A stretch of 64,000 bases of DNA from Zygaena filipendulae (taxonomy: Eukaryota > Arthropoda > Insecta > Lepidoptera > Zygaenidae), in NCBI GenBank assembly GCA_907165275.2, contig OU015660.1, positions 4,218,501 through 4,282,500 on the forward strand, given 5' to 3'. The notes below the pieces were generated by a model. The model saw nothing but the letters and a program-made list of their open reading frames with translations. It was not told the DNA's origin and ran no database searches. Positions 49,881 to 63,881 of this stretch are shown piece after piece. Position 1 is the stretch's first letter. The number at the start of each line of letters is the position of its first letter. A program made the position numbers and the translations under genes.

Positions 49881-52800
49881 TAAGCACAAAGCAAATATTT
49901 CTACATAAGAACCTTGTTTTAAGTATTAAGACTTAAAAATCCCACATCTTCAGGGAAAATCGAGAGAATTTCACTTCAGTCAGGTCTAATAAAAGACTAT
50001 AGTTTCGTATTGCAAAAAGTGATTTATGTGTATGGTGTAGTTAGGTACCTATATGCTAATAATAATCAACCCTGATGACACCTACTACAGTTTATGTTTA
50101 TTTATTTGTCTTTCTTTTAGAGATAAGCTTAGCTATGTAGGTATACGTGTAGTTTTGTTTTAAACAGTTTATTAAGAGTTTTGTTGTTATATAAGACTAT
50201 GTCTATACTAGAATTTATATCCGCCTCCCTACCTATATTAAATGCACATGAAACACATACTAGGCGTATAAAGGCAGTTCATATGCATGTTTTAAGCTAT
50301 GTGGTGGATACGCTCGGCGACGGATGGGCGTGTCTGTTACAGCCTGAAGCGACGCCCAGCGGCGGGAGGCGGGAGCGCCTGAAGCGGACACCTTTGCCTA
50401 GTTCTAAAATGTTTGAATTTCTAATAATATTAAGCTTTTAAACTAGTTCGAAGTTATATATTTTTATCTTGTCGATAAACAATAAAATCAACAGTTTTAC
50501 TTCCCTACTAACTATCTACTTTTGTCGATAAAGGTTAAGAAAAAGGCCTTTTTGTAATTTGCAATACAATAAGTTACTTTCTTATAAAAATATGTAGCTT
50601 TTGTAGATATAATTAAAGAATTTATATAAAAATTACCTATTCTTATTTATTTTTATTTATTTGACGAGGTGCTTTTAAAAAAATCTGATTTGCTGGGCCC
50701 TGGCCCAGGACCTGGGTGTGCCCAAATGTTAATAAAGTTAGTTTGAAATACTGGCATGTTATCGGCGAGACTCAAGGGGCAAATATCCTCAGTGAGAGTA
50801 AGTACCAAATGTTTAAAAAATAAATGTACTAATAAACTGTTACTAACTCTATTACCTACTGAAGGAAAGCAGCGGTTGCGCAAGTGTGCGCAGGAGTATC
50901 ACGACAAAGTTCCAAAGTTGGAAAACTTTATAATATTTATTAATCACTAGACATTGCTCACATTACGAAGTTAGTTTTCTTCATTTATTTTTCTATGTCT
51001 TGATAAGGATTTAACGTGACATTGACTTATCTAATTATCTATCTTTTGCTTCTACTATAGATACTGTTATTTTTGTTCCTAACTTTATGATATCATACAG
51101 CTACTAGAGGAAATATGTAATACCTACCTAATGCCTATTATTTAACTGTATATTTGTAATTAATAGTAATTAGTGGGTACTGATTAGCTAGCTATGAATT
51201 TTTTATATTAGGTACCTATACTATATTATTAGGTACTAGGTAATTAAATTGGAATAACATATTGTGACAACTTACATAATTATAAAACATCAAAACAAAC
51301 GAGTTTTGAATTAAAAACACATTAGATAATGCAAATTAAGGGTTATTTTGTTTTACACAACACTTCACTGGCACCACTTCAATCCAACAAAGAAACTGTT
51401 CCAATAAATAGAACAAACAATATTCTATAATGTCTGTTTTATAATAAGCGTTGCTTCAATATAATATAACACAATTCGAACAGCACGACATCGGCAGCCT
51501 CAGAAAATATATCTACACAATATTGTTATCAGTATCACTATCGGAATGTCAGCGTGGCGTGGCGACTGTCAACTGTCTACTAAAGGAAGCGTCACTGCTC
51601 GCCCGCAGCCATGCCCACTTCTATTTAAAACTTCGAGTCAAATAAGCACATACCGCTAAACTAAACAGAAGAAATAATACTTTATATCTATTACGATAAG
51701 ACGCAAAACGGTTTGTTTTCATTCCAAAGATAATACTTTAATGAGTAAGCGTGATAGCCACTGAATACTTCTTCTGTACTGTTCTAACAAGCGATATATT
51801 GTATTTGCATCTCTTTTATTAGAAGTTTGGAATTATTTTCTATATGGAAAAATATCCATCGATAAAATTTTCACAATAGTTCAAAGTGTGTACCTTCATT
51901 AATTAAAGTAATGTGGATAAATATATTTGGGCTTCAAACTGATTATAAATATATAATTTCAAACCAAGGTTAGCAGCGCTTGTTGATGTTGCCTCTCTTT
52001 TACTCACACGTTTCTTGTTTGTTCCGTTTCGCCATTGGACCAACAGCATTTATGGATCGACCCACCTTAAGGCAGACGGACTACTACAGAATATTGTACT
52101 CTATCACTTGAAAATAAAGTTTAACATTTTAGCATATTATTTCAAGTTGCCGGCGTTTGTCACGCAAGTGTTCCAATTTTAAATCAAGTGTAGGCGGAGC
52201 TCTTGTGTTGGAGCTTTTGTATTGAAAAACAAAATGTCTTTACAGAAAACTTGTTTTGAGAAACTTGGCCTTCTATGCTGGAAGGCTTTGAGTACAACAT
52301 ACGAATTCAAAAGTTGCATAGCACCTTTTGAGATCGAGCGACGATGGTTTGTGTGCTGGTCTCCGTCGAAATAAAGTAAAAAAGTTTAGTAACCGGCTTG
52401 TCAGTATTTTCCTTTTGTTGCTTGATTTTTGTTTTGTGAACGGGACATTGCATGAGAAATGCAATGAAACAATATGGCGTCGTATTCGTTTGTATGCAAT
52501 TTTCATTGCTTATTGAGTTTTATGAAATACTGAGATATAAGTATAGGTACCTATTCCTAGGTAACAAAATATTGTGATACTTATTCTCAGAAAATAATAT
52601 TTTATGGAATATGATATTTACCTACCATTGAAGTTATTAAAGATTTAGATTGGTGCGATCCAAGTTTCCAATGGGACTGGTGGAGATGAGGGCCCGGCCT
52701 CGTCTGAGCGTCGCCTCAGACACGGGTGAACTCATTAGGGCTGTCGGTCAAGGCCTCGAGGTCGCTGCGGTGGGTGGTCGACTTAATTACACCTTACGCC

Positions 52801-54795
52801 GATTTAGGATTCTTTTCTTTTGTCATGTTTACTTAATATTTTCATGTACCCAAATGTGTATGACAGCAGGCACTCGATGATTTTGATTATGTACTTGTGA
52901 TACTTACTTCTTGTAGAGCGTTTAAGCAACAAGCGTGTACCTATTAAGTGTGCACGTAGATGCATTTAAAGATTTAGTTAGAGGTCGAGATTATCATTAT
53001 ATCAATCGACAGACGTCCACTGTGAAAAAATATTACAAGAATACTCAAACATGAAACGTAATTTAAGGTCTGCTTGTCATTGTATTTCAGTAGGAAGTTA
53101 TTTATGCATAGGTAATACGTTGCTACATATATCTATCTACCTATCACCATATGTTAATATATAGGAACCTATGTTTTATCTTTAGCGGGAATGCTGACTT
53201 CCACATTTAATTACCGATTTTGCACTTGTTATCATATTCAATAAGTCTGTCAGTGTACTATCGTCACTAAACCTACATAAAATAGCGATTTCTCGAAGAT
53301 ACAATGTGTAGATTGTCATCATAGCGAAATATTTATATAATAATGGTTTTTATTGTTTCAATATTATAACACAGGTTATCTAGGTAATTGCTGGGAAATA
53401 GGTATAACTTGAAAATAGTTAAAATCCAAATTACTCAGCATTTTTATAAAATAAATGTTAAAATCCAGTTGTAGCCTTCATCCTGTGGCTTTGTGAATTG
53501 TTGAATATTCAAGAGCAGACTTAAAAGGAATAATTAAATGAGGCTAAAAACTTATTTAAGTATTCCGCAGAGTGGCGATCTGTAGCCATCAGCTATTCAA
53601 AACCCGTTCTACCCGTTAGCAGTACATTCATAAGATATCTGGATCATTATTATCCATTAAGTATTATAACTGGGTAATAATATCTATGTTATTTCAAGAG
53701 TTCAAGACATAGTCTAACCACATTTTGGCAGTTCTTTTCACTTATATAGAAGTGCCAAAACGCGTTAATAAGATACATACCTAAAAATATTTGCCCTTTA
53801 ATAGTTAAAAGCATACACGTCTCCAAAATATTCAATAAAGTTTGACATTATTTAAAAAAAAGATTTAATAAAAAATGTTCGTAATTGCAAACGCTCCTGT
53901 CTTTTGAAGTGTGAACTGTAGGTGCTAACTCACCTACCTAATAAATGGTATCTAGTAATTAAATTTTTTATTTAATAATTACCTAACATAAAATTTTCGA
54001 CGTACTACAAGTAACTTCGTCTACATTGCATATAGTTAACTTGGCGCTTGACTGAGCTGTGCACTCTGAGAAACGCCGCGAGACTTTGCACGCAGGAACA
54101 ATAATTTTCCGAGGCGTTTAAAGTAATTGCTAGTTATGTATTTGTGCCTATGTTGGTAATGAATTGTTCGTGTTTAAATGATTGATGTTGTACCTACTCC
54201 ATACTCTGATGTGAAGATAGTTACCTAATTGACGGTTATCATTCGATAATACATTATAATTATTACTACAAATACAATTAAGCTACACTACGTTTCTTGC
54301 TCTGTATTGCATCAAAATAAGTGATTTCAATTTATATTTAAACTAAATTTCTTTTACATACAAATAAATTACAAATATGTTATAGGTAACCTATATTTTA
54401 AGATATTCCATTTTTAAAACGAAATAGATGGGGGAAATATGAAAAACACTAGGTAGGTTTATAATAATTTTTAATAATAATTCCGCAGTTTTGTTAAAGC
54501 CAAAAAGTGACCGTCTTAGCACTTTTTGTTAAAACTTAAAATATTTGATGTGAAGTTTAAACGTTACAGAATTATTAGGTACAAAAAAAAGCATTTACTT
54601 AATATCCTTTTTTACATAATTACACTTTTTTAAATGGAATATCTTTTACAGTGGGTAGATACTACTAGCGGGCGCTACTTTGACTCCTGTAAGAGTCAAA
54701 GCTTAAATTAAAACATTACAGAAAAACGCAAAGGAAGTGCTACCAAAAGTTATTTTTATTTACGTATTTCAACTTCACTACGTCATAATAAATTA

Positions 54796-54880
54796 CTAGC
54801 TGTTCCCTGGCGGTTTAACCCGCATGAATTTCGGGATCCACTCGGGAACTTCAAAAAGTATCCTATGATCCGGAATAGGT
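54796..54880 (-). mobile_element. Helitron 3' part, minus strand
   Basis: CTAGCTGTTCCCTGGCGGTT, TAACCCGCATGAATTTCGGG; A precedes at 54795. The 5' part is lost. Confidence 0.6.
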
Positions 54881-57800
54881 AGGTACTGTAGCTTTCTATT
54901 AGTCAAATAATTTTTAAAAACGATTTGGAAGTAAGTACCTACCAGAGACTACCCCTTGCACCAGCAAAACAAACTTTTACCCACGGCTTTTACCTCTTTA
55001 TAATATGTATTAGTACAGAACCTATTCGGCATGGCGACGCGTCGAGTGATAAGCTATAATTAAGGTTATGTACTTATGTTATATAACTAGTTCCTATGCG
55101 ACATCTGCTCTGCAAGGGTTGAACTTGAAGCTCATTAGTGTCGCCCGCCCGATCAACGACGCCGTCGCTGTGCGGCAGTTGACTGCTAAACTGCTGTAAA
55201 ACAACCACAGAGCGGTAAAGCGTTACATATACGTAGGTTCCCTGAAAAAAAAGCCTGGCCTACCTAAGATAAACGAAAAAAAAAATATTGTTCTGAAATT
55301 TAATGTAATTTACAATCGTACCTATATAAGTTCGTCCAAAAATCGCGATATTTGACCCTATTTTGAAATAACGATCGTTTGAAGACATGCAGTTTAGAAT
55401 TTTTTGTAATATCGTCTACCTATAGCGATTTTAGTACTCCGTTTAAGAAATCTTTTCGATGGCTGAGTTTTTAAATTATGAATAATTTAACGAAATTTTA
55501 ATTAATGTAACCGTATGGATGCAACTATCCCATATATGGGATAGATGTCACAAAAAGTAGAGGTCCGTAGAAATCGCTAATACTCTGGAAATTTCAAAGA
55601 TAATGTCTTTTACATTTAATAAATTTGTAGATAAAGAACCAAAGTACTTGCCAGTTTAAAAAATAAAATATTTTGCTTTATGTACTGGGAGATGTAAAAT
55701 GATTTCGAAAAGTGTGGCAACTATCCGGGTTTTACCCTATGCACATTTCACAATGATCGGTTGGGTAGGTACTACAGGTAGTTAAGACGTGAAATCGTGA
55801 CAAACAAACAAACACATCCGCATTTATAATATTAGTTAGGATTATCTATCAGTAGCAAAAACCTTAACCATTTTAAAGTTTAACTCCTTTTGGCACGTTG
55901 AGAAAATATAGGAGTAGGCACTAGGCAACGGAAGTGACGTGCAAGAAGTCAACGGAAGTGACGCTCACGATGTCAGCAACGAGCGTGTCTTGTCAGCCTA
56001 CAAATTCAGATTCTCTAATCTTGTTTATGTTTGTTTCTTTTTCTTGTGTGTTTTACTGAAATAAATATATTTTCTTTCCTTCTTTCTCTGTTGTCGAGGC
56101 AATTGATCGCTTAAAAAGTTGTCTGTGTAAAACATCCTTTACATAAAATGTTCGGTTACAAAATCTGAGGGCATTCGGCTTACCTACAGAGAGTTTCAGT
56201 CTCAATTATTTCCTGTTGACTTGTTCCTCACCCCGCCGGTTATTTCTCAAGGTGGATTCATTCGGCCACGAGCGGCGTCTCGTGTAATTAGGCGGTGTTT
56301 CCTGTACATTTGCTGCCACCTGTCGGTGCACCTATACCTGCCACTGACGGACCTATCGCCCGAGCCAACACAAAACATGAATTAATTACACAAATTGATT
56401 AATAGCTATAGGTAAGTCAACATCACAGTTTGGAGGGCAAAATTAAGACAACTCCCCCAAAAGCCAACTATAGCACAGGAGACCGATCGCGCTGTTTCTA
56501 AATTAATAGGTAGGTACCTATTAGCAAAAGATAATCTTTAAATATTTCATGAGCATTTTTAGCTTGATTTTGGTCCCAACGCTCTCTTTCTTCTTCTTCA
56601 ATGTCCCGACCTTCGTTCAAGTTGAATCTTTAAACTATTGTAATCAGCACGATACAAAATGTGCCTTAATACCTATTATTATAATATTTAAAATTACGTG
56701 GCCCCGGTTTTGTTTTAGTAAAGTGTATGGTAAGGTTAGAGATATTTTAAATTTATACTTCACGATCCCTTAAAAGTTATTTACCAGTAGGACCATCTAC
56801 GGGTAAATTAGTTTTGTTATATCTAAATCTAGAATTAGAATTTTTTATTATAATTTACTATAGATAAACAATATTTATAATTTATATGCATTGTCTGAAT
56901 CCTTCTGAACCTTATAATCCTCAAGTATTCCATATAGAATACAGGATTATACAGATTGCTAGTAACATAATATAGCAATACAGGTACAGATACTTACTGA
57001 GACTTGGTATTGCTGTTCTTAATTCCTATAGGTACATTTTACAAAAAGATGGCGTTGTTGATTAGTGTAATAGCTTGGTGTGTTGATATTCCATCGGCGT
57101 TAGTCTCGTACCCTCTCGTACGTTAGTCGCAGGGTCAGTCGGCAGGTTGATTGCTCCTTGCCGCACTAATCCCGCGTCCCCGCAACGAAGGCACCACAGG
57201 TTTTTTGTCCATACACAAGGCACACTCACCCGCTTATTTGCCATCATTAATCATTATTTCGGATCCAGTGCCCGCGCCGTACGGTTCACAATTTGAGAGA
57301 ATATAACCCTTTTTTTGTAATCTAAATGTAATACCATTCGATTTGCAATAACAACCGTCCCTTGGAGCGTGGCGGTCGCATGATATGCACTCTCGCTATA
57401 CTTATTTAAATTGCATAGCCGGTATGTGTCCAGGTCCGGACTTCATACATATATTATGTGTGTGTGCTTGTGTGCGCACGAGATTGATATCAAAAGTGTC
57501 GGTTCTGATGTTCTCGCGTGCTCATGTGTTACGTTTACGAAGTGGAAAATAATGTTTGAAGATATATAATTTGTACGTGGTGTATGTGAATAATTTATCG
57601 CGTCGGCCGCTTCGATTAATATTAAATAAATAGGTACGGTGTGTTCTCTCAACTCAATGCAATGTACCTACTGGGGTTTAATGAATAACAAGTACAAGAT
57701 ACAGATAGAAGATAGGAAGATAGGTAAGATAGGATACCACTATCTTGATCAAAACAAAGGTTTTAAATTCACATTACAAAATAAAACTTTCCTTTGTCCG

Positions 57801-58285
57801 CACTGGAGAGATCTATTGGGTCAAACATAGGATACTTTTTATCCCCGGTACATCAAAGAGTTCCCAAAGTAGGTACATGAATAGGTTATAAGAATTGAAG
57901 AATTGAAAGATTTATTTATAAAGATTCATAAGAATTGAATTAAGAATTGACGCACACGGTTAACGAAATGACGTGCTCTTATTTCAAACTTCTGATGTGC
58001 ATACATGCGTATAGGTATACACTCTTTTTGACACTGTGACTTAACATCAAAGGAATACTCATCGAACACACTTATTGTACTAATCTTGATATCAATCTCA
58101 TTATTCAAAGGTAGGCTTCTGCTTACCTATGGCATAAGTTATTCTGAAAACGCAATGCTCGAAGTACAGTCAGCAGCATAAATATGTAAACACTTATGAC
58201 AGTCACTGAATCTTATTGCAATGGTAATAAAATTCAAAGACTGACAGAAGTATGAGTATGACTACTACAGTGTTCACTGTATTGC

Positions 58286-58765
58286 TACGTTCACACGCGC
58301 GCCGTGCAGCCCGGCGGGCTGCCTGGCGGGCTGCGCGGCATGCAGCCCGTCCCGGGCCGGCGGACATTCAAGCTGTTTACACGCACGCCGTCGTGTCAGT
58401 CAGTGCCAGAATGGCGAGCAGCGAGGATCTCGGTGTTGTTGCTGCCATATCCTTTGGCTTAACTTATTTTTATTGGAAAAAGGAACAAAATTATGAACGA
58501 TTGTAATATCCGATCGTAGCGACTTTCTTAGTTAAGATCCACTCGTCGCGAAAGCGCGGGACAGACTGACTGCCCGCGCGCGTGTAAACAGTCACCGGGC
58601 GCCCGCACATTCATCCTTTGAACTTTGCCAAAAAACCGACACTTGCCCGATTCGCGGCATTCACGTTCACAGGCGCGTTCACGGGCTCGGGCGTACCGTT
58701 TACACGCTCGTGAATGTGAATGTGCACGTTGAATGTAGAGTTGAACGCACGCGTGTGAACTTACC
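58286..58765. mobile_element. PIF/Harbinger-like non-autonomous element with transposase N-terminus remnant
   Basis: The ends share TTCACACGCG in inverted orientation (58288-58299 and 58750-58765). The subterminal DNA is very GC-rich with GCAGCCCGGCGGGCTGCCTG-type repeats. Inside, a frame from ATG 58411 reads MASSEDLGVVAAISFGLTYF and stops at 58506. This resembles the start of lepidopteran Harbinger-type transposases; the catalytic domain is absent. The family call is tentative. Confidence 0.45.
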
Positions 58766-58795
58766 TTATGGTAAGTTCACACGCGTGCGTTCAAC
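58740..58795. repeat. 26-bp perfect palindrome arms, 4-nt spacer
   Basis: GTTGAACGCACGCGTGTGAA CTTACC (58740-58765) is the exact complement of 58770-58795, with TTAT between. It is best explained as the 3' end of one Harbinger-like element facing the 5' end of a second, smaller one (58770-58858, whose other end is CCGTGTGAACTTACC). The shared TTA fits a 3-bp target site of that superfamily. Confidence 0.75.
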
Positions 58796-59322
58796 TTACC
58801 TTACCTTATGAATGATTTGAACCTTACCTTATGATTTTGATACCGTGTGAACTTACCTTACCGTACAGCTAGCGTGTGAGGGTGCAGGGTGCGGGGTGCA
58901 ACGGGCGGGGCGGTAACAGATGCGATGCATCGCTGCCGGGACTGGCAGCTACATACTACCGGCGGACAGGGACGCACTCCGAACACAACTGTTCAATTGT
59001 TTTAATTTTTAGCCGACTACCTAAAAGGAAGAGGTTCTATGTTTGAATGTATTTAGGTTTTTTTAACGTTAACACTGTTCTACCGAGTCGCAGGAGAGAC
59101 TTCAAAAGTTGAGATATTTTTCGATAATACCTATTGGCAAATAAATTTTAATGTTAAGACTGTATTTGCTATAGGTAGTTCAAAGATGTTTGTTTGTAAT
59201 AATTAATGTAACAAAAGAAGCGATTTAGTTACTACTGTAGGTAAGCTTGTCTTGTTTTTAAATAAATAAATAAAGTTTTTTTAAGTCAATATCTTCTATC
59301 TATCTATCTATATCTATACTTA

Positions 59323-59783
59323 TAATAAAACTGTAGAGAGGTCAATTCTGTACATTTAATATATTTATTCAAAATTAATATTGGAGGAAGAATGGTGATC
59401 GATACTGATGCCAAAAATGCAATCAGTAAATTTTTTGTCTGTCTGTCTGTCTGTCTGTATGTGCACGCATGAGTCAAAAACGACTGAAGGGATTTTAACT
59501 AAACTTGGTACGATTGTAGTCCATACTCCTGGGCAGGTTATAGGCTATATTACATAACGCTAAGACACATAGGAGCTGAGCAGTGACGATAAATTTGAAG
59601 TAAGTCGGTTGAAAATGCGCTTTCAAGCTCTTATCCTCGCATACAAAAACGGCTTAACGGATTTGGATGAAATATGGCATGCACGTTGTCAGGAGTACAG
59701 ATAAAGACATAGGGTACTTTTTATTCCGGAATTCCTGCGGGAACTCCGAAATTACCGCGGGTGAAACCGCGGGGCACAGCTAG
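59323..59783 (+). mobile_element. Complete 461-bp Helitron, possibly two copies merged
   Basis: It starts TCTATACTTATAATAAAACT after A (59322) and ends CCGCGGGGCACAGCTAG before T (59784). The left half has a TCTG microsatellite and GAGTCAAAAACGACTGAAGG. The right half is Lep1-like (TACAAAAACGGCTTAACGGA, TGGCATGCACGTTGTCAGGA). This is the longest intact copy in the window. Confidence 0.8.
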
Positions 59784-60992
59784 TAGATACTAAAAGTGGA
59801 CTGATTGCCGATCGCGCTATGTCATAACTGTCAATGATGTTAGATATGACAAAAACTTTCCAACTTCAAATACTAAATTATTAGTATACTCGATAGGTGT
59901 GCAATTTTTTTTACTGTTAAAACAATATACCTACATGTCCAATTAGTTTATTAAAAAGTATTCGTATACTATACCTTCTTCATTTATAAAACATTACCAA
60001 GAAAATTTAGGTGTTCAAAAAAAACAATTATATTTTACGAAAGAAATAGAAACGTAGATCATATAGGGTTAAAAAAAATCAGAATACGTCCCTGTTCAAA
60101 AGCGCGAGGGAGCGTCGATGACAAAATACAAATTTTATTTTATTAAATTCACCAAAAAGTCTCCAATGATTGATAGGTGCGCACTGCGCGCCCTCTGTCG
60201 CGGGGTGCCGCGCGGCAACAGCATAACTTGCTACTCAATAAAATGGATCATTGATGCCCACCCTAACGTCTGATGTGTGAAAAGAAATACGTATCCAGCT
60301 AATAACAATCACTACACTAAAAGACTTACCTTAACCTTACCTTAAAGTTATATTGTAGGATCGAAGTTAATTTGGATAGTCTGTTTATCTATGTCCTAAT
60401 CTTCAAAAAACTTTTTCTATTATTAACAAGCATTTGAAAGTAGGTATATATTAACAAAAAAGTAAATGAGTAGGTAGTTTGTACATGGATGAATTACATA
60501 ATATGTCAACGATGGATATAGCCTGCGTAGGCGCCAGGCGGCGCACTGACCGCGCCGAGATATATCAGCGACAAGTGGCACCAACGTGTTTACAAGAACA
60601 CGATATAATGGCAGACGTACCTACTTATAAAATATTGTTGCGTTACACTACGAACAAGCTTTATAGCTTCAGCATATAAAAATGCAAGCTTTTCCACCCG
60701 CAATTTCACCCGCGTGAATCTCGGGAATCCTTTGTTTCAGAATAAATCCAATGTGCTAATCCAGAATATGGTATATCTGTACCTACTTCAAATTTCATCG
60801 AAATCCGTTCAGCTGTATAAGAGTGATTAAATTAAGAATGTTGCGATCTTAGCTACAGGCCACACCCACTCTTATGATGTGCAGTCATAGTTAGTATATT
60901 TATTGCCACCTCAGCGAAACCTATAGGTACATAATGTTAAATAATAACAAATGACTCCAATCTTATGGTAAAAAATATGAGTAGTTTTGAAC

Positions 60993-61012
60993 GGGGGGGG
61001 GGGGGGGGGGGG
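60993..61012 (+). repeat. Run of 20 consecutive G
   Basis: It is an uninterrupted G tract between AC and TTATTATC. It can form a G-quadruplex. Long G runs are rare in AT-rich insect DNA, and the length may be affected by sequencing error. Confidence 0.9.
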
Positions 61013-63881
61013 TTATTATCAGTTTTATGAGTCATTGTGTCTGTCTTAATTATTGTCACTGACACTGTCACTGTCATTGACAGTGTTATATGTCAGTGTC
61101 AGTCAAATTATTGAGAACCATCATCGTCAGCCGACCGAAGTTCACATCAGTTCTCGAAGTTCAGTGCACGAAGTCATCTTCACCTTAAGAACTGATTCAC
61201 AACTTTTTTTAGTGCCCATATAAAATTAGTCTTTGTTATGAAGTCATCTTTTTTTTCTCAACTACGAGCGATTAGACGAGAGATGTGGAAGAGATTGTCA
61301 AAAACCTGTACCTACCTAAACCTGTTGTACCTTGAAAATTTAATTTGATTTGAGTTTTAAATTTCAATTCGTTTTTTTTTGTTAAGAAATATTATCAAAT
61401 CTAACGGATGAGTGAAACACGCCAAAATACCTCGGGTTGCGCTCCGGGGCAGCGTCCTCTCTCAACTAGGGACACTTTACACGGTTAATTTAAAATTCTC
61501 ATTCGTATAAATAAGGAGGGGTACCGCTTGCGTTTTATGGCTAACAACGTGTGAATGCAATGTTTGCGATGCTCCTTTGCGGTGGTGTATGTATTTTAAT
61601 ATCGTTAATTAGGTGTTACGCGAGCGCTTTACGATGCAGCCTTTGGTATTTTGTTGCTCGTTGAAAACGAACGGTGCAGAGGTATAATGTTCCCTTTGCT
61701 ATTATTTAGAAATTCCTATACGGGTAAAAGGAAGACAAATTGTTTGGGTGGAGAAAAAGGTTTTTTAAATAAAAAGAACAATAAATAATCTGAATAAATT
61801 TTTCTTATGATCTTTAGCCAAATGAAATTTTATGATAATGAGAATTGAAAGTTTTTAGTATTTCTATAAAACCTTTTCCGTATAGTGCTTGCTTGCATTA
61901 TAAAATTAGAACCAAATTTAGCGAGCGAAATCAGTTTTTATTTCGAAATTAGTTTTAATGTATCTACTTTATTTAGTAGATTTCCGGGATAAAAAAAATA
62001 TCATATATTACTTCCAAATAAGTATAATGAACTATGCTTAGATAATGATTGCGCTCCAACAGCGCAGCGGAGACCAATCATTCATCTAAGGAACTATGTA
62101 GGTATATCCATTCCAAATTTCATCTAAATACGTCCGTACGTTTCAGCATGAAAGAAAAGCATAGACAAACTTAACAAATAAGGAAAATAAGATTTCAAAA
62201 ATATTGACGCATTTGACTATAAAAAATTATGTGAACGTACTGTTATAGCCACTGGAACCAGTTTAGTTTTATTAAAAAACACTTAGCCATCCGGAAAGAA
62301 TTTAATTTGGTAATAAGTTTAAAAAAACTTAAGACATATTACACAGGATGTATTGACAAACAAAGGCGGAGTTACGAAATGGAGCGAAACTTTCTTACTA
62401 ATTAATTTAATCCCTTTGAGCCCTATCCCATTAGCCTAATTGAACTGCGGTGTACATGTCAATTCTTTGCTCTCACTCCAACTTTTATACATCTAATTTT
62501 GAACCGTATTCGATAGTAATTAAATACATTTTGGCGTTTCCATTGTTTGATGAAGTTCGAACAATGTTAATGATATGAGGGGCATACTTTGTCCCGTTTT
62601 GCATAAGTGTTGCCATCGTGAAGTAGACTTATAAAGGTTTTTACATATTGGTACTTGGTATTACAAATTCAGTTCTATAGAACCGTTTGTTTCACACCTC
62701 AATAGGTAAGTAATAACTTTCATTATAAATAATGTGAAAAAGCCTACGAGATTAAGACATTAGTAGCACTAATGTAGATCAATAAAACATTATTTGACTA
62801 CACCAAAATAACACGTTTGTTGTAGATAAACAAACATTTATGAAATTCTTTGTAAATAAAGCGAAAGAAACACATAATTATTTGTGAGACGTAGGTTGGT
62901 ATAGGTATAGGCGTTAAGTACACTGGGCATCAATGACTACTTTCTGTTAGAGTTTTGTGTTTTCCTATACTTATAAAACTTACGTTTCGTGGATTGGTGT
63001 GTACCTTTACCTAGGTAGTGTTATTTTATATTATTATTACAAAGTTTCGTTAGTGTTTCTCTAACGAGCTGTTTCCAATTGAGTTATCAGCGGGCGTCAA
63101 TAGAGCCGCGCTGTAAACACGCTCTTTGTTTGCTCAACTTTGACGAACACCACGCTGACACGCACATCCTTTTCATAGTCAACACTGGAAACTTCGATAC
63201 AGATATTTCTATTTAAATAGTCCTGTCAGTTGATGAATAGCCCGTTTGACACTGTCGTATTATTATAGTAAGCGATGAAATGAAAAAAATATTACTCTGC
63301 TTGCTGTAGATACTCACATAACACTGATGACAGCCGAAACAGGTATCTACCTATATTAGATCTGTAGGTACTCGTGAAATACCGCTACAGAGAGTTGCTA
63401 GTTCACCCCAAGCAAGGTCTGAAGAGAAAGCGTAATTTTTATAGTTCCTAGTAAAATTGTTAATTACTTACATAATTCCGTTTTTGCATATATTAGCTAC
63501 TTTTATCCAACTAGGATTCGTCAACTTTTTATGACAAGTAAAATAATATATTCAGTTAACCAAAAGAGATAAAAACGGTATAGGTAATAATGAGCATAAA
63601 CTATTCTCACAATTTTGTTTTAATCTAAGCACTAAAGTGTTATTTTTTGAGCCTTGCAATGTCTTGTTTTTTAAGTTTTTAAGTAAGTAGGTACCTAATT
63701 TAAGTTTTTAAAAAAATGGTAATATCCACTCTGTAGAGGGTCTGGCGCCGAATGTTGGATCTGTGCCTACAGTATTTGATTAAATATTTTATTGTTTTTT
63801 ACTAATTGTTTTTTAATAATTTATATTTTTAATAGTATTCTGCTCTTTTGTTTAAATAAATATTTAATCATAGAGTTTAAA

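Larger units (their letters stand above)
45114..58250. other. pb upstream region, middle 13 kb
   Basis: No confident gene. Beyond the separately listed elements it holds a Helitron remnant (46570-46680) and a reversed 5' end (55740-55850). A unique stretch with a symmetrical GCAACTATCCCATATATGGG (about 55520) and GGCAACTATCCGGGTTTTAC (55717) may be an unnamed repeat. Unique GC-richer islands lie at about 45140-45310, 47030-47130, 50290-50400, 51480-51640, 52640-52800, 54040-54120, 55120-55215, 56160-56400 and 57090-57240. The 56160-56400 island contains TAATTAGGCGG, GAATTAATTAC and TTGATTAATAG, homeodomain-type cores. A homeobox-like WFQNRR coding motif was not seen on either strand. Confidence 0.5.
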
